A stretch of 64,000 bases of DNA from positions 806,001 through 870,000 of the forward strand of contig CACNLV010000001.1 of the NCBI GenBank assembly GCA_902621345.1. Direction: 5' to 3'. Both the position numbers and the translations under genes were made by a program. Positions 44,867-54,294 of the stretch are shown in pieces (position 1 is the first letter of the stretch; each line of letters opens with the position of its first letter). Source of the stretch: an uncultured Pelagibacteraceae bacterium. Its GTDB lineage: Bacteria > Pseudomonadota > Alphaproteobacteria > Pelagibacterales > Pelagibacteraceae. The notes below the pieces were generated by a model. That model saw only the letters and a program-made list of their open reading frames with translations, did no database searches and had not been told where the DNA came from.

Positions 44867-46057
44867 ATGAGTACAGAAGTAAATTTAGATAAATTATACG
44901 AAAATTCTATTAGGATTTTATCTGATTTAATTGGATTTAAAACTATTTCTGGAGAGGATAACAATGATTTAATTGATTATTGTGAGGAATATCTAAATGA
45001 TTTGGGTGCAACTTCATTTAAAACATATGACGATGAAAAAAAAAGAGTAAATCTTTTTGCAACAATAAAGGCAAAAAAATCAAATGGAGTTAAACCAATA
45101 ATTTTATCTGGTCATACTGATACAGTGCCTGTTTCAAAGAGTTGGAGTACAGACCCTTTCAAAGCAACAATTAAAGAAGATAAACTTTATGGAAGAGGTT
45201 CCTGTGATATGAAGGGATTTATTGCATGCACTTTAGCATTTGCTCCAATTTTTTCTAAAGTTGATCTGAATAGAGATATTCATTTTTCTTTTACTTTTGA
45301 CGAGGAAACTGCATGCTTAGGTGCACCAATATTAATTAAAGAACTTAAAAAAAGAAAAATTCAAAACGGAATTTGTATAGTCGGTGAACCTACAAATATG
45401 AAAATCATAGATGCACATAAAGGATGCTACGAATACACCACTTATTTTGAGGGACTGGCTGGACATAGCTCAATGCCACACAAAGGAGTCAGTGCAGTTG
45501 AATTTGCGTCAAGATATGCCAATAAATTAATAGAGCTTAGAGAAGAATTAAAAAAAAGAGCACCAAAGGACTCTATATTTAATCCTCCATTTTCAACATT
45601 ACAAGTGGGAGGTATATTTGGAGGTATAGCTCATAATGTAATAGCTGACAAATGTCGCGTTGAATGGGAGACAAGACCAGTTGTCAAAGAAGATGGTATC
45701 TTTCTAAATCAACAAATAGATAATTATGCCAAAGATGTTTTATTGCCAGAAATGAAAAAAATTTTTCCTAATTCAAAAATAACAAAGAAAATAATTGGCG
45801 AGGTTACTGGTTTCGATCGTGTAAATAACTCAGAGGCATGTGAATTGGTCTCAAGTCTAACTGGTGATAATTCTAGGGAAGTTGTGTCCTTTGGAACTGA
45901 GGCAGGATTATTTCAAGAAATAGGTATTAGCACAGTTGTTTGTGGCCCAGGTTCTATAGAGCAAGCTCACAAAGTTGATGAGTTCATAGAACTTAATGAA
46001 CTTAAAAAATGTTTGAAATTTCTTGAGGGAATTAAGGATAAATCTACTCTTAATTAG
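44867..46057 (+). CDS. argE: Acetylornithine deacetylase (ArgE-type, M20 family)
   Basis: A 396-residue M20 metallohydrolase. Metal ligands and the catalytic aspartate are in LSGHTDTVPV and GRGSCDMKGF; FDEETACLGA contributes the general base and another ligand. Length and motifs fit alphaproteobacterial ArgE, which removes acetyl from N-acetylornithine in arginine synthesis. Other N-acyl amino acids are possible, since the next genes look catabolic. Convergent with the aldehyde dehydrogenase (8-base overlap). Confidence 0.93.
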   Translation: MSTEVNLDKLYENSIRILSDLIGFKTISGEDNNDLIDYCEEYLNDLGATSFKTYDDEKKRVNLFATIKAKKSNGVKPIILSGHTDTVPVSKSWSTDPFKATIKEDKLYGRGSCDMKGFIACTLAFAPIFSKVDLNRDIHFSFTFDEETACLGAPILIKELKKRKIQNGICIVGEPTNMKIIDAHKGCYEYTTYFEGLAGHSSMPHKGVSAVEFASRYANKLIELREELKKRAPKDSIFNPPFSTLQVGGIFGGIAHNVIADKCRVEWETRPVVKEDGIFLNQQIDNYAKDVLLPEMKKIFPNSKITKKIIGEVTGFDRVNNSEACELVSSLTGDNSREVVSFGTEAGLFQEIGISTVVCGPGSIEQAHKVDEFIELNELKKCLKFLEGIKDKSTLN

Positions 46058-47486
46058 TCCATCCACCAACTGATTTGACTTCTAAGAATTCTTGAAGACC
46101 ATACTCACCAGCTTCTCTACCTATTCCTGAATGTTTAAAACCTCCAAAAGGTGTATCTATTGCTATACCTGCTCCATTTACATCCACCATTCCTGATCTA
46201 AGTTTTTTTGCAACTCGTTTAGCTTTTTCTTGGTCTTGGGTTTGGATATAATTTGTTAGTCCGTAAGGAGTATCATTTGCAATTTTGATTGCGTCTTCTT
46301 CTGACTCAAATGGTATAACTGACAATACAGGTCCAAAAATTTCTGTTCTAGCAATTTCCATACTATTATCAACATCGACAAACACAGTTGGTTTTACAAA
46401 ATATCCTTTTTCATGACCATCGGGTTTTCCTAGTCCACCTGCAATTAGTTTTGCTCCTTCATCAATTCCTTTTTTAATTAAATCTTGAATCTTATTATAT
46501 TGAGACTCTGATACAACTGGCCCAATATGTTCCCCTTCTTTTTTAGGATCTCCTACCTCTATACTGTCTGTGTACTCTTTAAGTTTTTTTATTGCTTCAG
46601 AGTAATTCGATTTTTCAATTAACATTCTTGTTGGTGCATTACATGATTGACCTGAGTTTTTAAAACATCTTAAAGCACCCCATTCAATAGCTTTTGGATC
46701 AGCATCTTTAAAAATTATATTTGCACCTTTGCCACCTAATTCTAAACTTACTCTTTTAAAATCATTGGCTGCATTTTGTGAAATTAAAGCACCAGCTCTA
46801 GTCGAACCAGTAAAAGAAATCATATTAATATCTGGATGTCGTGTGAGGGCATCACCGGTAGTATTTCCATCTCCATTTATTAAATTAAATACTCCTGGGG
46901 GAAATTTTGTTTCATCGATAATTTCAGTCAAAATCATTGATGATAATGGAGCAAGTTCCGATGGTTTTAATACCATTGTACACCCTGATGCTAAGGCAGG
47001 TATTACCTTAAGACAAACCTGATTCATTGGCCAATTCCATGGTGTTATCAATGCGCAGACTCCTTTAGGCTCGTATAAAAGTCTTTGATTGGGAGCATGA
47101 TTGCCCAAAGGTTTTTCAAATTCAAAGTTCTTAAGGTGTCTTATAAAAGATTTAATGTGAGCGGCTCCTGTGCCTACTTGAAGCTTAGTTGCAAAGTCTT
47201 TAGGTGCACCCATTTCAGTAGTAATTGCTTCAGATATATCTGCCCACCTTTTTTTATAATTTTCATAAAGTTTTTCTAAAAGTTTTATTCTTTCTTCTTT
47301 GCTTGAAAAAGCCCAAGAGCTATAAGCTTCTTTAGCAGAACTTACTGCAATATCGACATCTTCTTTATTACCAAGAGTTATGATCGCACATTTTTCTTCA
47401 GTGGAAGGATTAACAACTTCAATTTGTTGCTTACTTTTTGGAGTCTGCCATTTTCCATTTATATAAAAATTTTTTTTATCTTTCAT
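46050..47486 (-). CDS. NAD(P)-dependent aldehyde dehydrogenase
   Basis: A 478-residue ALDH from the ATG at 47486; a longer frame would overlap the ureohydrolase stop. Catalytic glutamate lies in LELGGKGANII and the nucleophilic cysteine in FKNSGQSCNAPTRM; NAD-binding SFTGSTRAGA is present. It probably oxidises an amino- or guanidino-aldehyde, because the upstream gene is an agmatinase-family enzyme 19 bases away. Betaine-type or other aldehydes remain possible. Confidence 0.93.
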   Translation of the reverse strand: MKDKKNFYINGKWQTPKSKQQIEVVNPSTEEKCAIITLGNKEDVDIAVSSAKEAYSSWAFSSKEERIKLLEKLYENYKKRWADISEAITTEMGAPKDFATKLQVGTGAAHIKSFIRHLKNFEFEKPLGNHAPNQRLLYEPKGVCALITPWNWPMNQVCLKVIPALASGCTMVLKPSELAPLSSMILTEIIDETKFPPGVFNLINGDGNTTGDALTRHPDINMISFTGSTRAGALISQNAANDFKRVSLELGGKGANIIFKDADPKAIEWGALRCFKNSGQSCNAPTRMLIEKSNYSEAIKKLKEYTDSIEVGDPKKEGEHIGPVVSESQYNKIQDLIKKGIDEGAKLIAGGLGKPDGHEKGYFVKPTVFVDVDNSMEIARTEIFGPVLSVIPFESEEDAIKIANDTPYGLTNYIQTQDQEKAKRVAKKLRSGMVDVNGAGIAIDTPFGGFKHSGIGREAGEYGLQEFLEVKSVGGWTN

Positions 47487-47505
47487 AATTTTTACTAACT
47501 CTTTG

Positions 47506-48465
47506 TTATTTTTTTGCAAATAAATTAGTTAATTCATAAACAATTGTAGCAGCAGCAAGTGATGTAACCTCAGCATGATCATATGCAGGTGAAACTTCAA
47601 CTACGTCTGCTGATATAAGATTTAAGCCCGATAAGCCTCTTAAAACATTCACCATTTCTCTTGAGGTCATCCCAGCAATTTCTGGAGTTCCTGTTCCAGG
47701 TGCGAAAGCAGGGTCTAATACGTCAATATCTATAGATAAATACAAAGGATTTTTACCTACTCTTTTCTTTATTCTCTCAGCGATATTATCCGTGCCCTCT
47801 GATTGAAATTCATCGCAATGAATAATTTTAAATCCAAAACTCTCGTCATTCTTAATATCATCTCTGCTATATAAAGGACCTCTAATTCCAACATGCATTG
47901 ATGCATCGTCTAAAAATAAATTTTCTTCCCTCGCTCTTCTAAAAGGAGTTCCATGAGTGTAGGGGGCTCCAAAGTATGTATCCCAAGTATCAAGATGAGC
48001 ATCAAAATGTACTAACGCGACTGGTCCATTGTTAATTTTATTCACTGCTTTTAAGAGAGGAAAAGCAATTGTATGATCTCCACCTAAACAAATAATACCC
48101 CCAACCTTTTTTAATAACTCCTCAGCTCCTATCTCTATCTGTTTTATTGCTTCATTAATATTAAATGGATTGCAGGTAATATCTCCAGCATCAGCCACCT
48201 GTTGTATTTTAAATGGCTCAACATCATAACTTGGATGATAATTTGTTCTTAAGTGTCTTGAGGCCTGTCTTATACTTTGAGGTCCAAATCTCGCTCCGGG
48301 TCTGTAACTTGTGCCAGCATCAAATGGAACTCCAACAATTGCAACATCACAACTCTCTACATCTCTAAGCTCTGGCAATCTAGCAAATGTTGAAGGCCCT
48401 GCAAACCTAGGGACTTTTGTTCCACTAACAGGTTGAATTGGATCTTTATTAGTTTTTTTTTTCAC
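47506..48465 (-). CDS. speB: Agmatinase-family ureohydrolase
   Basis: A 319-residue ureohydrolase. The binuclear manganese site is complete: GGDHTIAFP, VHFDAHLDTWD and SIDIDVLDPAFAPGTGTPE (motif given in part). The family covers agmatinase, guanidinobutyrase and guanidinopropionase, and sequence reading cannot separate them. Urea and an amine or amino acid would be the products. It is followed by an aldehyde dehydrogenase, which suggests use of guanidino compounds or polyamines as nitrogen sources. Confidence 0.93.
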   Translation of the reverse strand: MKKKTNKDPIQPVSGTKVPRFAGPSTFARLPELRDVESCDVAIVGVPFDAGTSYRPGARFGPQSIRQASRHLRTNYHPSYDVEPFKIQQVADAGDITCNPFNINEAIKQIEIGAEELLKKVGGIICLGGDHTIAFPLLKAVNKINNGPVALVHFDAHLDTWDTYFGAPYTHGTPFRRAREENLFLDDASMHVGIRGPLYSRDDIKNDESFGFKIIHCDEFQSEGTDNIAERIKKRVGKNPLYLSIDIDVLDPAFAPGTGTPEIAGMTSREMVNVLRGLSGLNLISADVVEVSPAYDHAEVTSLAAATIVYELTNLFAKK

Positions 48466-48519
48466 AGTAAAAACTGTATCACATTCTTTTAATTTGGAAT
48501 ATCTTCTATATAAAGATTT

Positions 48520-49242
48520 ATGATTTATTTTAGATATATAATATTATTTTTTATAATTTTTAATTCAGCACAAGCAGATACCATTTACAATCTCATCAAG
48601 ATTCCAAATTTAGAAATATATGATATTAAAACTCCAAATAAGCTTAGATACTTGTATGCTAAACAACCTTTCACAATAGGAGTTGATAATAATATAAATT
48701 GTTATGACTCTGAAAAAAAAACTTTAGATAAAAAGTATAGAGTTATTCAGAAAAATTTGAGCAGATACAATCAAGTTTTCTTGAAAAAAATAAACTTAAA
48801 ATACATTGTTTTATGTGAAGATTTATCAATCTCAAATATCAATACAGCAGGTATTCCAGATAATGTAATGAAAACATTAATTCTCGATATAAAGTTTAAT
48901 GAAAAATATTTCGAAAGAGTAATTCATCATGAAGTTTTTCATATAATTAACGACAGTTTTAAAGATATATTTGATGAAAGCACTTGGTCGAACTTCAACT
49001 TAACAGATTTTAAGTATGCAGAATGTTCCACCTGTACCGATAAATTAGGTTTAGATACCTATAATAATACTAAGGGATTTTTCTCAGAATACTCGCAATC
49101 TACTGCATCTGAGGATATGGCAGAAGTTTTTTCTCATTTGATGATTGGAACCAATTTAAAGAATAAAGACCCCATTTTAGAAAAAAAAATAAATTTTATA
49201 AAAAAAAATTTGTTAAAAATTGATCCAAATTTTATCCTATGA
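48520..49242 (+). CDS. Secreted putative zinc metalloprotease (gluzincin-like)
   Basis: A 240-residue protein with a signal peptide (MIYFRYIILFFIIFNSAQAD). HEVFH (residues 137-141) matches the HExxH zinc motif, and a second motif about 57 residues later, SEDMAEVFSHLM, contains the glutamate (E198 or E202) expected of a gluzincin. A CSTC pair (C169/C172) lies between them. It is probably periplasmic and cleaves peptides, but activity is inferred. It overlaps the cyclophilin gene by 4 bases. Confidence 0.75.
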   Translation: MIYFRYIILFFIIFNSAQADTIYNLIKIPNLEIYDIKTPNKLRYLYAKQPFTIGVDNNINCYDSEKKTLDKKYRVIQKNLSRYNQVFLKKINLKYIVLCEDLSISNINTAGIPDNVMKTLILDIKFNEKYFERVIHHEVFHIINDSFKDIFDESTWSNFNLTDFKYAECSTCTDKLGLDTYNNTKGFFSEYSQSTASEDMAEVFSHLMIGTNLKNKDPILEKKINFIKKNLLKIDPNFIL

Positions 49243-49886
49243 TCAAAAAAATTAAGGCAACAAGATCAGAAAAAATAATTCTTATATTTTTACTATCCTT
49301 GGCAGTATTTTCTTTTGGTTCTTTTTTTTTAATAAAGAATAAATGTTTATTTGTAAAAAATTATGATCCAACAAAAATTACTTTTGAAAATCCTTCAAAT
49401 ATCGCAATTTTAAATGTTCCCTGTGGGAATGTTATAATTGAACTTTATCCTCAAATTTCTCCAAATGCTGTTCAAAGATTTAAGAAACTAGTTGCGTCTA
49501 AAGCCTATGACAATTCAGCCTTTCATAGAGTAATAAAAGATACACTTGTACAAGCGGGTGATTTAGAATTTGGTAAAAAAGGAAGCTTAAATTACGCAAA
49601 AATTGGCACTGGTAAGTCTGGTTTAGGAACAATAAATTCAGAGATAGACACTCCATTTGATTTCAAGAAAGGGAGTGTGGGATTAGCAAGATCAAAAAGT
49701 TACAATACGGAAGATAGTCAGTTTTTTATAATTTTAAGAGATGAACCGCTATATGAATCTGAATACACTCCTATTGGTAAAGTAATCTACGGTTTAGAGG
49801 CGTTAAAAAAAATTAAGTATCTTGATAAATCTCAGTATGTATTAAGACCTGATTTTATCAATTCTATAAGAATGTTAATTAACTAA
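49239..49886 (+). CDS. Cyclophilin-type peptidyl-prolyl isomerase, membrane anchored
   Basis: A 215-residue protein with an N-terminal helix (residues about 14-32) that anchors or exports it, then a cyclophilin domain: NVIIELYPQISPNAVQRFKKL, FHRVIKDTLVQAGDLE and DSQFFIILRDEP (motifs in part). It would help fold periplasmic proteins. The insertion and short length suggest a reduced cyclophilin; the active arginine is in FHRV. It is coupled to the upstream metalloprotease gene. Confidence 0.92.
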   Translation: MIKKIKATRSEKIILIFLLSLAVFSFGSFFLIKNKCLFVKNYDPTKITFENPSNIAILNVPCGNVIIELYPQISPNAVQRFKKLVASKAYDNSAFHRVIKDTLVQAGDLEFGKKGSLNYAKIGTGKSGLGTINSEIDTPFDFKKGSVGLARSKSYNTEDSQFFIILRDEPLYESEYTPIGKVIYGLEALKKIKYLDKSQYVLRPDFINSIRMLIN

Positions 49887-52097
49887 TGGCTTTCCAGTTG
49901 CTAGAGTATGTTTTATTCTGTCTTGTGTTTTTTTTGTTTCGATTAATCTCATAAATGCATCTAGCTCTAACTTAAACAAATCATCTTCGGATAATGTTTT
50001 GTCTATTGTTGTATCCCCACCACTTAAAACATGTGCCAATTCTTTTGCAACCTCTACACCATGGTCTAATATCACTTTTTCATTATAAAGTTTTTCTATA
50101 ATCTTATTCATTTCACCTCTGACACTTTCCCCAGGAAGCTTAAATACAAGCTCCTCAGGTGATTTAAAATTTTTATTTTCATTAAAAATTTTTTTCGAGA
50201 CTTCTAACAAACTGTTTCTATTCATAATTTTTTTATCTTCAGGTCTTAGATATTTCAGTGGTTCTGCTTCTACAGGTGAGGTTGCTGTCTTCCCATATCC
50301 AATAATATCAAAAACTTTAAGTGGTGCAAAATTTGGATCTTTTTTTGCTTGTTCTGTATCTAACCATCTGCCTAACATCTCCTTACATCCTCCACCTGCA
50401 GGAATTAATCCAACAATGGTCTCAACAAGTCCTACAACAATATTTGTGTGGGATGCCACAAAATTACTTTGAACCATAACCTCAAAGCCACCACCTAGCG
50501 TTAAACCTGATGGAGCAGAAATTACAGGGTATTTTGAGTATTTTAAATGCTTACACGTCTCTTGAAAATATTTAATAAATTTTTCTATTGATTTAAAATC
50601 GTTTTTATCTGCAAATTGCATGGTATAAGTTAAGTTTACACCAGCAGAGAATTGCATACTCTCATTTATTATGATTAAAGGTTTGTCTGTTGCTGTTTTA
50701 AGCGCATCCATTGAGTCGTAATCTAAAGCATTAGCTTTAGTGGTAAACTCAACAATATTATAATCTTGAAACCTATAAATCTTTGCAGAGTCATTGCCAT
50801 CTAAACTAATTGCTGTTTTTTTAACTTTACCTAATGTTTCAATATTGGTGTATTTTTGTCTTTCTCCATAAAAATCTTCATCTTTACTTTTATTTAATTT
50901 CTCTAAAAAATTATTCCCACTAAAATCATCAACTTTGTCGAAAAAATTTTGAACACCAATTTCCTCAAGCATTTCAAATGGTCCTTTCGCCCAGTTAAAA
51001 CCTAACCGCATTGCCTCATCAATATCATTAAATTGATTGGTAATCCCTGGAACTAGTGATGACGCATATTTTATTATTTTTGAAATGACGGACCATGCAT
51101 ACTCACCGTATTTATCCTTTCTGTTAATTAATCCGTTAAGATCTACCTTATCAGACTTAATATCAATTTTTTTGCTTGGTGAATAATCACCTGTTTCAAG
51201 ATTAATTGCCTCCATAACTTTAGTAGTTCCAGATTTATTCATTCTATAAAAACCACCCTTACCTTTTCTTCCCGTATAACCGGTCTCAATTAACTTTTTT
51301 ACCAACGGAATTTCTTTAGCAACTTCATGAAATTCATCTGTTTCTGGCAGCTCTTTAATGAAACTTTTTAATACATCGGCCATTAAATCAATCCCAATTA
51401 GATCATAAAGCCCAAAAACACCTGTTTTTGGAATTCCCATCGGCCTTCCAAAAATAGCGTCCGCCTCCTCAACTGATAACTTCATTTTAAAAGCTTCTGT
51501 CATTGCAATTTGCATTGCATAAACTCCCACTCTATTTCCTAAAAATCCTGGTGTATCATTACAAACAATTGCACCTTTGCCTAGCTCAGTTTCACAAAAT
51601 TCTTTTAATTGATTTATTTTATTTAGATCGTTGTTCTCATTTTTAACAATTTCTAACAGCCCCATATATCTGACAGGATTAAAAAAATGAGTTATACAAA
51701 AATCTTTTTTTTCTGTATCTGTTAAGTTTTGAGATAGAACTTTTATAGGTATAGAAGAAGTGTTAGATGAAACAATTGCGCCTGCTTTTCTTGATTTGAA
51801 TATTTTTTCATAAATTTGGTGTTTTACATCTATTCTTTCAACTACCGCCTCAACAATCCAATCAGCATTTTTTACAACATCAAAATTATCAGATATATTT
51901 CCAACCTTGATATTATTTATTTTAGTTTTATCGATTAATAATGGAGGTCTAGATTTATGAATTCTTTCTCTAGCTTTTTCACTAATTTCAGTTTTTAAAT
52001 CTAATAATGTAACTGGGATATTTGCATTACATAGATGGGCAGCTATACCGCTTCCCATCGTACCAGAACCAATCACCACAACATTTTTTATATTCAT
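49875..52097 (-). CDS. FadN-like 3-hydroxyacyl-CoA dehydrogenase / enoyl-CoA hydratase fusion
   Basis: A 740-residue fusion. The N-terminal dehydrogenase half starts VVVIGSGTMGSGIAAHLC and includes VVEAVVERIDVK and NTSSIPIK; the crotonase half follows, with APSGLTLGGGFEVMV and GLVETIVGLIPAGGGCKE. This order, dehydrogenase first, is opposite to E. coli FadB and matches FadN-type enzymes. It would oxidise a hydroxyacyl-CoA. It is the last gene of a minus-strand run with a polyamine-type transporter. Confidence 0.93.
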   Translation of the reverse strand: MNIKNVVVIGSGTMGSGIAAHLCNANIPVTLLDLKTEISEKARERIHKSRPPLLIDKTKINNIKVGNISDNFDVVKNADWIVEAVVERIDVKHQIYEKIFKSRKAGAIVSSNTSSIPIKVLSQNLTDTEKKDFCITHFFNPVRYMGLLEIVKNENNDLNKINQLKEFCETELGKGAIVCNDTPGFLGNRVGVYAMQIAMTEAFKMKLSVEEADAIFGRPMGIPKTGVFGLYDLIGIDLMADVLKSFIKELPETDEFHEVAKEIPLVKKLIETGYTGRKGKGGFYRMNKSGTTKVMEAINLETGDYSPSKKIDIKSDKVDLNGLINRKDKYGEYAWSVISKIIKYASSLVPGITNQFNDIDEAMRLGFNWAKGPFEMLEEIGVQNFFDKVDDFSGNNFLEKLNKSKDEDFYGERQKYTNIETLGKVKKTAISLDGNDSAKIYRFQDYNIVEFTTKANALDYDSMDALKTATDKPLIIINESMQFSAGVNLTYTMQFADKNDFKSIEKFIKYFQETCKHLKYSKYPVISAPSGLTLGGGFEVMVQSNFVASHTNIVVGLVETIVGLIPAGGGCKEMLGRWLDTEQAKKDPNFAPLKVFDIIGYGKTATSPVEAEPLKYLRPEDKKIMNRNSLLEVSKKIFNENKNFKSPEELVFKLPGESVRGEMNKIIEKLYNEKVILDHGVEVAKELAHVLSGGDTTIDKTLSEDDLFKLELDAFMRLIETKKTQDRIKHTLATGKPLVN

Positions 52098-52109
52098 GTA
52101 AAGAAATTT

Positions 52110-52964
52110 TTATCGATTTATACCTCTGAGTCTTTCAGATCTTCTTCTTAAAAGTTCAGCGGTAACTAATATTAATGTTGATAAAATAATCAGACAAGTT
52201 GCAACTGCAAGAATTGTTGGACTCAATTGTTCCCTCAAACCTGTCCACATTTGAATTGGTATAGTTGTGTTTTCCAATCCTGCTAAAAATAGAACCACTA
52301 CAACTTCATCAAATGATGTTACAAAAGCAAATAGCCCTCCAGATATCACTCCAGGTAAAATAAGTGGTAAAGTAATTTTCATAAATGTATTTACTGGGTC
52401 ACTACCTAAACTGGCTGCAGCTCTTGTGACACTATGATCGAAACCTGATAGAGTTGCGGTTACTGTAATAACTACAAATGGCGTTCCTAAGATAATATGT
52501 GCAAGTACTATTCCTGTGTGAGTGGCTGCTAATCCAACTTTAGCCATGAAGAAAAATATCGCTACACCTGAAATAATTAGAGGAACTATCATAGGTGAAA
52601 TTAATACTGCCATAATTAAACCCTTGTACGGCATATGCCTGCTACTCAGACCCAATGCCGCAACTGTTCCAAGTATTACCGAACCTATTGTTGCGAATAT
52701 AGCAATGATAAAACTATTTTTTGCAGCTAATCCCCAGGGATTTTTAGTCCCATAAATCATATCTTGATACCATCTTAAAGAAAACGCATCAGGATCTAAA
52801 CGTTTCATCCCATCAGAAAAAACTAAAAATTCCTCAGCATTAAAAGATAATGGAAAAATAACAAATAATGGCGCAACAAGAAAAAAGAATACTGCTGCAC
52901 AGATTGTCAAATAAACGTAGTGCCAAATTCTATAATGTGGTTCTGTATATTTGGGTAAAGCCAT
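52110..52964 (-). CDS. potC: Polyamine-type ABC transporter permease (PotC-like)
   Basis: A 284-residue permease with about six helices and an EAA-type loop (AAASLGSDPVNTFMKITLP). It belongs to the spermidine/putrescine PotC family by length and the pattern VSGGLFAFVTSFDEVVVVLFL. Its ligand could be a polyamine or another cationic or zwitterionic solute; the neighbouring catabolic genes suggest the latter. It follows potB by 5 bases. Confidence 0.93.
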   Translation of the reverse strand: MALPKYTEPHYRIWHYVYLTICAAVFFFLVAPLFVIFPLSFNAEEFLVFSDGMKRLDPDAFSLRWYQDMIYGTKNPWGLAAKNSFIIAIFATIGSVILGTVAALGLSSRHMPYKGLIMAVLISPMIVPLIISGVAIFFFMAKVGLAATHTGIVLAHIILGTPFVVITVTATLSGFDHSVTRAAASLGSDPVNTFMKITLPLILPGVISGGLFAFVTSFDEVVVVLFLAGLENTTIPIQMWTGLREQLSPTILAVATCLIILSTLILVTAELLRRRSERLRGINR

Positions 52965-52969
52965 TTTCT

Positions 52970-54223
52970 TTATCCTAATTTAATATTATCTATTCCAACT
53001 AATTTATTGTACAGCCAATAAATGACTAATACCCCACTTAACAACATAAGTCCCATTGCTGAAGCAAAACTCCAATCGAGAGTACTTTTCATATGAAACG
53101 CTATCTGGTTACTTATTAACGTACCAGAAGCTCCACCAACTAAAGCTGGGGTAATGTAATAACCTATTGCTAAAATAAAAACTAATAAGCATCCCGCTCC
53201 AATACCTGGGATAGTTAAAGGGAAATAGACTTTCCAAAAAGCCACAAAAGGTGTTCCGCCTAATGACTTACCGGCTCTCATTAAACTTGGAGAGATTGTT
53301 TTCATCACACTGTAAAGTGGAAGAACCATAAAAGGCAGTAAAATTTGTGTCATTGCAACATAACTACCTGTTTTATTAAACATCATTTCTAGCCGGTTAT
53401 CATCACTAACCAGACCTATCATAACAAAAAAATCATTTACTATTCCTTGCTGTTGTAGAAGTATCATCCAACTAGCAGTTCTAACTAATAATGAGGTCCA
53501 AAAAGGAAGTAAGACACAGATCATTAAAAGGTTACTGTACTTCATCGGTAATGTTGCCAGTAAGTGTGCGATTGGATATGCCATTAAAAAACAAAACACC
53601 GTAACAAAGAAAGCAATCTCCAAAGTCCTCATCCATAAAATTCTATGAACTCTTCTATCCTCAGGAACATTGATTATTTCTCCTTTTTCATTTTCATACA
53701 TATCAACTCCCTTTAAATATTTTTGATAAGTATATGCAGGAGCTCTTCTTTTAATTGCTCTCCAATATTCAACATCAGCCCATCTTCGATGAACAGACAT
53801 AATTTGCTCTTTATAATTACCCTCTTCAAAAGATTTAGACTTTCTTCTTAATTTTTTGATAATACTTTTGAAACCATTTTTTGTATAATTTAGTTGTGTT
53901 GAAAGTTTTCCTTCTCTTTCCTCTTCAATCAATTTTTGAAAATCAAAATAGAAAGCTTCAAATACTTCTTCAGGAGGAAGATCCTGTCCATCCCATTTTT
54001 CCATGGATTTAAAAGTTTTAGGGAGCATTTCTGTTACCATTTTATCGTCAACACTTCTCATAAGCATATCGCCTATTGGAAACACATATGTAATAATTAT
54101 GAACAACAATAATGGAGCAACAAGTAAAAAAGCTTTAATCTTATTTTTCTTTTCTGCTTTTTTAAGACTAACTTCTAAAGGGATTCCGTCAGTTGTTAAA
54201 ATTTGTTTTGTTTCTGAGCTCAT
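52970..54223 (-). CDS. potB: Polyamine-type ABC transporter permease (PotB-like, extended)
   Basis: A 417-residue permease, over 100 residues longer than E. coli PotB. After the first helix (about residues 29-50) it has an insertion of about 140 charged residues rich in lysine and glutamate before the core permease domain (from about 190, LEIAFFVTVFCFLMAYPIA). The EAA loop is GKSLGGTPFVAFWKVYFPLT. Such extensions occur in alphaproteobacterial relatives. Its ATG sits just 8 bases after a strong hairpin. Confidence 0.92.
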   Translation of the reverse strand: MSSETKQILTTDGIPLEVSLKKAEKKNKIKAFLLVAPLLLFIIITYVFPIGDMLMRSVDDKMVTEMLPKTFKSMEKWDGQDLPPEEVFEAFYFDFQKLIEEEREGKLSTQLNYTKNGFKSIIKKLRRKSKSFEEGNYKEQIMSVHRRWADVEYWRAIKRRAPAYTYQKYLKGVDMYENEKGEIINVPEDRRVHRILWMRTLEIAFFVTVFCFLMAYPIAHLLATLPMKYSNLLMICVLLPFWTSLLVRTASWMILLQQQGIVNDFFVMIGLVSDDNRLEMMFNKTGSYVAMTQILLPFMVLPLYSVMKTISPSLMRAGKSLGGTPFVAFWKVYFPLTIPGIGAGCLLVFILAIGYYITPALVGGASGTLISNQIAFHMKSTLDWSFASAMGLMLLSGVLVIYWLYNKLVGIDNIKLG

Positions 54224-54226
54224 AAA

Positions 54227-54255
54227 TAAAAAGGGCGGTTAGTAATAACCGCCCT
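54227..54255 (-). terminator. Strong hairpin with T-run between potD and potB
   Basis: On the minus transcript AGGGCGGTTA pairs perfectly with TAACCGCCCT around TTAC (plus positions 54232-54255), followed by a run of T residues and then the potB ATG eight bases after the stem. It resembles an intrinsic terminator placed inside an operon, and should reduce expression of the permeases relative to potD. G+C of the stem far exceeds the background. Confidence 0.85.
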
Positions 54256-54294
54256 CTCAATATAATATAAAATTTTAATCTTTAAAACTTAAAA

